Assembly (NCBI RefSeq): GCF_030867145.1 | Contig: NC_134440.1 | Coordinates: 372,001 to 436,000, forward strand | From: Opisthocomus hoazin | Lineage: Eukaryota; Chordata; Aves; Opisthocomiformes; Opisthocomidae | Reading direction: 5' to 3' | Length of the DNA stretch: 64,000 bases | Shown here: piece by piece, positions 12,365-20,278 of the stretch | How the letters are laid out: the number at the start of each line of letters is the position of its first letter | Position numbering within the stretch: position 1 is the first letter of the stretch | The notes under the pieces: model-generated | What the model saw: only the letters and a program-made list of their open reading frames with translations | Told to the model about the DNA's origin: nothing | The model's database searches: none | Program-made: the position numbers and the translations under genes

Positions 12365-12445
12365 TTCTAGTTCTTTTTTTTTTTTTTAAATAATGGAAAA
12401 TATAATGACAGTGTCTAATTTAAAATAATAAAAGAAACCAGCCGA
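12365..12445. other. AT-rich tract with A/T homopolymer
   Basis: A T-run of about 15 followed by AAATAATGGAAAATATAATG and then AATAATAAAAG. Read on the minus strand it ends in a poly(A)-like run without AATAAA; read on the plus strand it carries AATAAA near 12427. It could be a transcript end or an old retroposed tail; no gene was identified on either side. Confidence 0.35.
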
Positions 12446-12821
12446 AAAGCCAGCCCAAAGCAGGAGAGAAACCCACGTTTCAGGCTGAAAGGGAACAGGC
12501 GCAGGCAAGGGATGAAAGGGAAAAGCGGAGGCACTGAGCCTGCCCGGGACCCTCCTCCCAGCCCCCCGAGAGCCAAGCCGTGGGGTGGGGGCTGAGCGGG
12601 GCACGGAGCATCGCCGCCGCGGCAGGAGCTGCTCCCCCGTGTCTGGCCCCCGGCCCCCGGCAGCCTAAAAATGGGCCCCCGTGCACCCCCTCCTCACTGG
12701 CTTCGCTCCTTTGCACCACACCCAGCAGTGCTGCTTCAGGGGCCGCATCCTGCCCAGGGCTCCAGCCCCGGGGGGGTGCGGAGGCATCTCCTCTGCCCCC
12801 TGAACTGGAGCATCCCCAGGG

Positions 12822-13185
12822 ACCCCAAACCAGAGCATCCCAGGGTATCCGGAGCATCTCTGGGGACCCCCAAACCGGAGCATTCCCGGGCATCCGGAGC
12901 ATCCCTGGGGACCCCCAAACCGGAGCATTCCCGGGCATCCAGAGCATCCCTGGGGACCCCCAAACCGGAGCATTCCCAGGCATCCAGAGAATCCCCAGGG
13001 ACCCCCAAACCGGAGCATTCCTGGGCATCCAGAGCATCCCCGGGGACCCCCAAACCAGAGCATCCCCGGGCATCCAGAGCATCCCTGGGGACCCCCAAAC
13101 CGGAGCATTCCCGGGTATCCAGAGCATCCCCGGGGACCCCAAACCGGAGCATTCCCGGGTATCCAGAGCATCCGTGGGCGCCCAG
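12822..13185. repeat. 45-bp minisatellite
   Basis: About eight copies of a 45-bp unit containing CCCAAACCGGAGCATTCCC and CATCCAGAGCATCCC; successive AAACC marks fall at 12827, 12872, 12917, 12962, 13007, 13052, 13097 and 13141. Because 45 is a multiple of three, open frames run through it on both strands and should not be taken for genes. Confidence 0.9.
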
Positions 13186-13589
13186 CCGTGGGGGGACACG
13201 GGAGGTGCCAGCTCCCCATCCCTGCCGCGATGGCGAGGACGGGACGGATCCAGCTGCCGAATTCCAGGCCGTCTGGCCAAGAGACGCCGCTCCGCTCCCG
13301 GCACTCCCTCCGGACAACCTGCCGGAGGAGGAAAACAAACCGTCCCCGAACACGGACAAGCCGGAGGCGAGAGAACCCCAACCCCTCCCAGGGCTGGGGC
13401 AGCGGGGCGTGTGGCCGTGTGGCCCCCGGGAAAGGGGCCTTTGGATTTGGGGGAAAACAGTGGGAAGAGGGAGAAGGGCTGCCCGGAGCGCCAACGCTTG
13501 CTTTCCAAAGCAAGTCCAAGCCGGGACACTGCGGGCACGGCCGAGCTCCACCGCGCCGGGGCGGCTTCGGGGCAGCCCTCGACGATGCA

Positions 13590-13965
13590 CATTCCTCTCC
13601 CAGTTGCTTTTTAGATATAATTTTTAAGAGCTGCATCTCAATATCTTGCTGTTCAAAGTGAGCTGGTTCTGGAAAAAACATCCATTCCCACTTTTCAAGC
13701 TATTTTTGAAACCTTTGGCCTTCATTCCTCTTCAGGCTCCAGACCATAAATAATAATAACAACACATTTAAAGCCTTTACGCTGACAGCTCACCGAATCT
13801 GCCAGTGCCTTTTAATTCTCCAGATGTTGAAAATCTGACTCAAAAACTTGAATTTTGGTAAATATTTTGTGTGTTTTTAATTTCACGGCCATTGCTTTTT
13901 ATATCACATGAAGCAGCAGAATAAAAATACCAAGTGGAACAGCTATTTCTGGAGCTGGGGGGAGG
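13590..13965. other. AT-rich island, possible conserved non-coding element
   Basis: About 350 bp of balanced, non-repetitive, AT-rich sequence flanked by GC-rich repeats. It has no open frame with splice borders. It contains GCTGACAGCTC (a MEIS-type TGACAG core) and several ATAAA/TTTAAT words. The sharp change of composition and high complexity are what a conserved enhancer or a 3' UTR core looks like in GC-rich avian DNA. Confidence 0.35.
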
Positions 13966-14287
13966 AAAGGTGAGGTGGTGGCCACAGTCTCCACGTGCCA
14001 GGATGCGGCTGGAGCATCCCTGGGGTTGGGTTCCTGCACCAGAGCTCTGTGCCAGGGGTCTTGGCTCCCCGGCACAGCCGTGGTGGCAGGGACGGTGGCA
14101 CCAGCAGCCGGCTGCAGAAACTCGGCGACTACAGGAGACCCCCCAGCCCCCTCTGTCCCTGGCTCCGGCCCGGCCTGGGCTGCTCCGTGCAGGCACCACC
14201 TTGGCCGGACTCGGATTAATTTGGGTGATCAGCTCTGGCGTGAGGCGCATTGACATCCCCGGCTGCAGTTTGCTGCCCCAGACCTGC

Positions 14288-14995
14288 ATCCCATGATCTG
14301 CATCCCATATCCCACATCCCACATCCCATATCCCATATCCCACATCCCATATCCACAGCCTGCATCCTATATCCCATATCCTTCATCCCATATCCCACAT
14401 CCCATATCCCACATCCCACATCCCATATCCCACATCCCACATCCCACATCCCATATCCCATATCCCACATCCCATATCCACAGCCTGCATCCTATATCCT
14501 ATATCCTTCATCCCATATCCCACATCCCATATCCCACATCCCACATCCCACATCCCATATCCGCATCCTGCACCCTATATCCCATATCCCGTATCCTTCA
14601 TCACATATCCAATATCTGGCATCCTATATCCCATATCCCACATCCCATATCCCACATCCTGCATCCCATATCCCATATCCTGCATCCAGCATCCAGCATC
14701 CCACATCCCGCATCCCATATCCCATATCCCCATATCCTTTATCCCATATCCAATATCTGGCATCCCATATCCCATGTCCTGCATTCCACATCCCACATCC
14801 CATATCCCACATCCTGTATCCCACACCCTTTATCCCATATCCCACATCCCACATCCCATATCCTGCATCCCGTAGCCCGTAGCCCGCATCCCGCACCCCC
14901 TGCCCTGCATCCCACACCTCACACCCGACAGCCTGCATCCCATAGCCACATTCCACATCCTACACCAGTATCCCATATCCAAATATTCCATCCCA
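14288..14995. repeat. 7-bp ATCCCAY satellite array
   Basis: Roughly 90-100 units of ATCCCAT or ATCCCAC, with a longer-range pattern in which CACAGCCTGCATCC and CCTTCATCCC interruptions recur. Copies decay toward the right end (CATCCCGTAGCCCG, CACCCC). The long isoleucine/proline/tyrosine-rich reading frames over it are artefacts of the repeat. Confidence 0.93.
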
Positions 14996-14999
14996 CACC

Positions 15000-15697
15000 C
15001 CATATCCCGCGCCCCACGCCCCCCACCTCCTCCCAGCCCCACACAGGGGCAGGGACCCAGGAAGGTGCCACTCCCTGTCCCCCCCCAAGTGCTTCGGGGG
15101 TCTTCGGTGGGCCGGCCGGCGTTGCCTTTCCTCGGGGACATTTCCCTGCTGGGAAAAGCCAGCAGGAAAAAACCCAGGATTCTAGAACAGCTCCTGGAAA
15201 AAGCGCCTTTCGGATTTCTCCCCAGTAGCAGCAGCGCGGGCACTGGCTCGGCCCCGCTCCCGGCCCCCCGAACACCAGCCCGATGCGGGGCTGGACCGCG
15301 GTGCTGCTCCCCAAGGACGGGGCGAGGGCGCGCAGCCCTTCCCCACCCTCCATCCCTCCTCCTCCTCCCCTCGCCAGCTCTCCCACCTGCTCAGGACCCT
15401 CCGGCCGCCAGCCCAGCAGTGCTCTGGACTGGGACATCCCGTGAAAGCCTGGAGCGGTGCGGCCATCACAGGGCCAAGCGCTCGCCAGAAGCCAGGGCTG
15501 GATCCCGGCCCCGGCAGAGCCCCTTTGCCCAGCCGAACTGGGCAGAACTGGGCTGGGGGGAGGCCGCGCCACGGAAGAGCTCGCAGGCTGGTACCACCTA
15601 CCCCAGTAACCCCACGCGCCATTACCCCACACCCCGGGTATCCCCGCACCCCGAGTGCCCCGCACCCCAGCACCCCGTACCCCGGCATGGTGGTTTA
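15000..15697. other. Intergenic sequence, nothing recognised
   Basis: GC-rich unique-looking DNA. The right end (about 15600-15690) is a short CACCCCGNGTNCCC-type tandem degenerate repeat. No exon or regulatory motif can be supported. Confidence 0.4.
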
Positions 15698-16140
15698 CAG
15701 AATCCCAGAATCCCAGCATGGTGGGGGTTGGCAGGGCCCTCTGGGGTCACCCAGCCCAGCCCCCTGCCCAAGCAGGGTCACCCAGAGCAGGCTGCACAGC
15801 ACCGCGGCCAGGCGGGGCTGGAATATCTCCAGAGAAGGAGACTCCACAGCCTCCCTGGGCAGCCTGGGCCAGGGCTCCGGCACCCTCAGAGGGAAGAAGT
15901 TCTTCCTCGTGTTCAGCTGGAGCTTCCTCTGCTTCAGTTTGTGCCCGTTGCCCCTTGTCCTGTCGCTGGGCACCACTGAACAGAGTCTGGCCCCGTCCTC
16001 CTGACCCCCCCCTGCAGATATTTAGAGGCATTTCTAAGGTCCCCTCTCAGCCTTCTCTTCTCCAGGCTGAACAAGCCCAGCTCCCTCAGCCTCTCCTCGT
16101 AGGAGAGATGCTCCAGTCCCCTCCTCATCCTCGCAGCCCT
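15698..16140 (-). mobile_element. CR1 LINE 3' end, minus orientation
   Basis: Starts with AGAATCCCAGAATCCCAG, the reverse complement of the CR1 3' octamer repeat, then the typical CAGGGCCCTCTGGGGTCACC, GGAATATCTCCAGAGAAGGA and TCTTCTCCAGGCTGAACAAG blocks. About 440 bp of the 3' UTR and the end of ORF2 remain; it is 5'-truncated, as nearly all avian CR1s are. Confidence 0.93.
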
Positions 16141-16143
16141 CCG

Positions 16144-16190
16144 CTGGGCTGGGCTTGTTCAGCCTGAAGAAGAGAAGGCTGCGAGGGGAC
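16144..16190 (+). mobile_element. CR1 fragment, plus orientation
   Basis: GGCTTGTTCAGCCTGAAGAA and GAGAAGGCTGCGAGGGGACC repeat, in the opposite direction, a block also present in the adjacent CR1 (about 16055-16085). The two pieces form an inverted junction with a few bases of spacer. Confidence 0.75.
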
Positions 16191-16199
16191 CTGATTCCT

Positions 16200-17905
16200 C
16201 ACCAGCCGGGAGCAGAGCTCGCACCCGGAGCCGAGGGCTTTGTTTCTGCTGTGTCAGCGCAGAGGTGGGTGCTGGGGGGTGACGCCGCAGGGCGAGCGCC
16301 CTGTGCCTGACACGTGGTCGACGTTTATCAGCTCCGAGCAGCAGCTACCGGTGCTTTTGATCGCCCGCTGTCCCCCTTGGTCCTCGCCTGGCTCATCTTG
16401 ATTCAAAGGTACCTTTAAGCGCACTGAGGGTGCTCAGGGAGTGGGGGGTCTTTGCTCAGAGGTGGGTTTGCTGAGCACTGGGGGGGTGCTTTTCACGTTC
16501 TAACGAGCCAAGTTCATCAAAAGGACACACTCCGCGGCGCCTGTGCCCAAGGCCGGCTGTGGCTTCGCGAGGTTCCTCCACGCTGCCTGAGCTCAGCACC
16601 CTGCAACCTGTCCTCCAGCCATCAGCAGGGTGATGAGAAACGGAATCGAATCTGAAACCACCTCCCCAGCCCCCCTCTGCCCTTCTTCCCGTGCTCGCCT
16701 TCGCCCCTGATTTTCTCCAGGGGACAGGGAATGGGGGCTGAGGTCAGTCTGGCTCTGCAGCTCCTTCCTCCTCAGGGGAAGACTCCTCACCCTCCTACCC
16801 TGCTCCCCCGTGGGCCGCCGTGGGCTGCTGGGGACAGCCTTCCTCGCCGTGGTCTTCACCACGGGCCGCAGGGAACCTTCTCCATCGCCTGGAGCACCCG
16901 GAGCAGAGGGGTTGGTTTTTTAGTTTGGGGTTTTTTTGGGGGTTTTTTTAATGTCTTAACGACGTTATCCCAGAGGTGCTCCTGCCATCGCTGATGGGCT
17001 CAGCCTTGGGCTTGGCCAGTGGCGGGGCCGGCTTGGAGCCGGCTGGCGTTGGCTCTGCTGGATGTGGGGGAGGACCCCCCCCACCCCACCCCCCCCCCCA
17101 AAAACCCCATGCAAAGCTACTACAAAGAAAATTAACTCTGTTCCAGCCGAAGCCAACACACCCAGCGACCCCCCACCCCGTTGTCCCCCACCCTGGGTAC
17201 CCCTGCACCCCAGAGCCCGGCTGCCCCACGCTCCAGCCGTGCCGTACCCGAGGCAGCCCCAAGCCCAGACATCGCCTGAAATGGAAAACAACCCCCCCCA
17301 AACACACCAAGGATCTCTAGAGAGGAGACGTTGGTCGTGCTCCGTGCGGGGCACGAGGCGGGAGGTGCCCACAAACCAAGCACACGCTTCCAAACGCATC
17401 GCGTGTTTCTAGAGTAAAAAAAAAGGTGTTAAGAAGATGTCGGTACCACCCGCTAGCCGTCCCCTCCTCCCTGCGACCGGCAGCTCCCTTCTCACCTCGG
17501 TCCAGGGGTCTGGTGCTCCTCAGAGCCCCTCGGCACGCGCAGCGGGGCAGGGTCTCTGTGTGGCCCGGGGGTCTCCAGCGCAGGGCTCTGGGTTTCAGGG
17601 TAGCTGCACGGAGGACAGTGGAATTCTCAGTTCTGCTGCCAAGTTTTCGCAGAACACACGAAATGCTCTGATGAACCGTCCTGCTCAAGGTCCGGCTGCC
17701 CCAGCACGTCCTCGCTCAGAGCTGCCAAGTGTTTGTCCTTCTGATCAGTGATGGTTTCACAGCGTCCGCTTGCCCGCAGCCTCCTGCCTTGGACAGGTCC
17801 GTGACCGCCGGGCGTTCCTCACCTGAGCCCCAGGCAGGGGCACGGAGAGACCCTGGCAGCCCCGAGGTCACCCAGCTCCCCCGGCCGCCGCGCGCTCGCA
17901 GACCA
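16200..17905. other. Intergenic region upstream of BST2
   Basis: Mixed-composition DNA with short T- and A-runs (16915-16950, 17416-17425). Open frames of 60-145 codons occur on both strands but none resembles a known protein or shows paired splice sites. In mammals the gene divergent from BST2 is MVB12A, which would be on the minus strand here; no exon of it was recognised. Confidence 0.4.
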
Positions 17906-17910
17906 CATGA

Positions 17911-17947
17911 TTTCCTGGGAAGTCCCACTTTTTCGAGAAACGAAACT
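17911..17947 (+). promoter_or_regulatory. BST2: BST2 promoter: kappaB-like site and ISRE
   Basis: GGGAAGTCCC (17917-17926) is one base from the kappaB consensus and overlaps TTCCTGGGAA, a STAT-like palindrome. GAAACGAAACT (17937-17947) is a full match to the interferon-stimulated response element GAAANNGAAACT. The ISRE ends 61 nt before the BST2 start codon, so it is in core-promoter range. This arrangement predicts induction by interferon and NF-kappaB, as known for mammalian tetherin. Confidence 0.75.
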
Positions 17948-18008
17948 GCTTCATTTTTAAGCCGACCTCAAGCTCCCTCGCAGATCCGCGCCAGGCAGCG
18001 CAGGTGGG

Positions 18009-19285
18009 ATGGAGGTCTGCAGCCCGCACCGGCTGCCCCCGCGCAAGCGAGACTGGAAGCTGTACGTGGCCGTGGCCCTTGGCGCAGCCATCGTGGTGCT
18101 GGCGGCAGTCGTCCCCGTCGTGCTCTGCCAGCCGGCCGCGGGCTCCAAGATGGCAGGGAACGGCTCGGTGGTGCTGGCGCGGCTGGAGGAGGAGCTGGCC
18201 GTCACCAACCGGTCCCTCGCCGAAGCCCGCGGGCAGTGGGATGGCTGCAGAAAGCAGCTGGTAGGTGTCGGGGTGCTGCTGGGTGCGTCTGGGCAGCGCC
18301 ATGGGGTGCCCGAGCAGGAGCCTCCAGCCCCGTCCCTCTGCCCGTGCTCAGGGCGTGCTGGAGGGGAAAGTCTCGGAGCTGGAGCAGGGGCTGAACAGGG
18401 TCACCCAGCTGGAAGGTGAGTCCTGGGCAGGGTGGGGGGTGTGGGGGTCTGGGTATGGGCAACGGCCCCTGGGACACCCTGATCCCTGTCCTCTGCGTCA
18501 CTCTGATCCCCCTCCCCTGGGTCATCCTGATCCCTGTCCCCCTCAGCCACCCTCATCCCCATCCCCTGGGTCATCCTGGTTCCTTCCCCTTGATGACCCT
18601 CGTCCCCTGGGTCACCCTGATCCCTGTCCCCTATGTCATCCTGATCCCTGTCCCCTAAGTCATCCTGATCCCCGTCCCCCTCAGCCACCCTCATCCCCGT
18701 CCCCTGGGTCACCCTGATCCCAGTCCCCTGAGTCATCCTGGTTCCTTCCCCTTGACGACCGTCATCCCCTGGGCCACCCTCATCCCCGTCCCCTGGGTCA
18801 CCCTGATCCCCATCCCCTGGAACACCCTGATCTCTGTCCCCTCGGCCACCCTGATCCCTGTCCCCTGGGCCACCCTGATCCCCGTCCCCATCAGCCACCC
18901 CGATCCCCGTCCCTGTCAGCCACCCTGATCCCCATCCTCTCGGCGACCCTCATGCCTGTCCCCTGGGCCACCCCGATCCCTGCCTGCCATCCCCTCCCTG
19001 CAGAGGAGAACCAGGCTCTCAGAGCGGAGGTGGCCCAGCAGCAGGAGCAGCTGGGGGACCTGCAGAGCAGCAGGTGAGCCCCCCACTCCCCCTCGCCACC
19101 CCCAGCCCTGCGCTCCGTCACCGACTCTCCCTGTCCCCCCCCCCAGGGACCAGCTCCAGCTGCAGAACCAGCTCCTGCAGCAGGAGCTCCAGGACATGAG
19201 GAGCTGGCACTCGGGTGGGAACAGGCTCCTGGCTGTGTCCTTCAGCCTCCCGGCTCTCCTCCTCCCTGGGCTGCTGCTCCTCTGA
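18009..19285 (+). CDS. BST2: bone marrow stromal antigen 2 (tetherin)
   Basis: Interferon-induced surface protein that physically tethers budding enveloped virions. Exons 18009-18260, 18352-18415, 19004-19073 and 19147-19285 give 174 aa, close to the usual 160-190. Topology matches tetherin: a short basic cytoplasmic tail, one membrane span (about 18-39), an ectodomain with glycosylation sites N51 (NGS) and N67 (NRS) and cysteines C40 and C80, a heptad-rich coiled coil over exons 2-4 (LEENQALRAEVAQQQEQL), and a C-terminal GPI-signal shape (SGGN followed by a leucine-rich tail ending in LLLL). The tail lacks the YxY sorting motif of primate tetherin. Sequence conservation is low in this family, so identity rests on architecture, exon phases, the ISRE and position beside PLVAP. 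Avian tetherins are known. AATAAA follows at 19644. Confidence 0.85.
18470..18990. repeat. 24-25-bp minisatellite in BST2 intron 2
   Basis: About twenty units of the type GTCCCCTGGGTCACCCTGAT with CC/CCTGTCCCC variants fill nearly the whole intron between exons 2 and 3. Confidence 0.9.
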
Positions 19286-19643
19286 GCCCGAAGCAGCAGG
19301 AACATGGGCCCCACTGATTCCCCGTCCCCCGACGTGGGAGCAGGAGGGACCCTCCCCACCCAGCCCGGCAGGGTCTGGGGGTGGCAGTGGGTGCAGTGCC
19401 CGCTGCGGGAGCCCCGGACCACCAATACTGTCCTGTACCCCCATGCACGCTCTGCTGACCCCATCCACGGTGGGGACACCCCGGGGACACGATTCCCCTC
19501 CAGCCCCAAAGGGCTGCTCCCCGGGGCGAGGGAGGGGACGGGGGCGCGGGCAGGAGGGGACAGAGACGCAGCGCTGTGCAGGGCTGCCTCACGTTGGGGA
19601 GTCCGGGGCTGTTCCACCGTTAGGCGGTTTTTAAGCAGTTTCC

Positions 19644-19649
19644 AATAAA
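19644..19649 (+). terminator. BST2: BST2 poly(A) signal
   Basis: AATAAA about 360 nt after the BST2 stop codon, followed by a GT-rich stretch. Confidence 0.75.
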
Positions 19650-19825
19650 ACCCCGTGAAACCCCAGCGTTCTGTTGCTCTCGCAGCTCTGGGGGACCTGG
19701 AGCCCCGACCCTGCTGCACAGTGGGGGCAGGGGGTGCTGCGGAAACCCCTCGGGCAGCCTCAGCATCCCCGACACCCACCGCACCCCAGCTGCATCCCTC
19801 TTGTCCCTGCAGCTGCCACCAACGG

Positions 19826-20040
19826 AATCACAGAATCACAGAATGGTGGGGGCTGGCAGGGCCCTCTGGGGTCACCCAGCCCAGTCCCCTGCCCAAGCAG
19901 GGTCACCCAGAGCAGGCTGCACAGCACCGCGGCCAGGCAGGGCTGGAATATCTCCAGAGAAGGAGACTCCACAGCCTCCCTGGGCAGCCTGGGCCAGGGC
20001 TCCATCACCCTCAGAGGGAAGAAGTTCTTCCTCGGGTTCC
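19826..20040 (-). mobile_element. CR1 LINE 3' end, minus orientation
   Basis: Begins with AATCACAGAATCACAGAATG and continues with the same 3' UTR blocks as the copy at 15,698. Over about 200 bp the two differ at only about six positions. It is truncated after the AAGAAGTTCTTCCTCGGG block and lies between BST2 and the next gene. Confidence 0.93.
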
Positions 20041-20278
20041 TCATGCCGACCCACGGCCGAGCGCAGGGCAGAGCATCCTCCCACCTCCGGCAAAAACAGT
20101 CTATTCCGGGCTGTGACCTGCAAGAAACCACAGCCCAAAGCGGTGTTTGGTGACAAAAAAAAAATCCCCACACATGCAGCAATTACAGCAACCCAGGGAG
20201 CGACCTGCCCCGGGGACGCTGGCACATCCCGGGCAGCCGCTGCCGGAGAGGGTGAGCGGCCCCGTGCCCCCCTCCGGC

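Noticed and set aside
12480-13680. Open frames of 280-370 codons over the 45-bp repeat
   Set aside because: The period is a multiple of three, so any stop-free unit stays open; the same happens on both strands.
14250-15228. Isoleucine/proline/tyrosine-rich frames over the ATCCCAY array
   Set aside because: Pure tandem repeat; the peptide is only the translated satellite.
9990-17900. PBX4 or MVB12A as the owner of the minus-strand 3' end
   Set aside because: Synteny suggests one or the other, but no homeodomain or MABP-type exon could be read on the minus strand.
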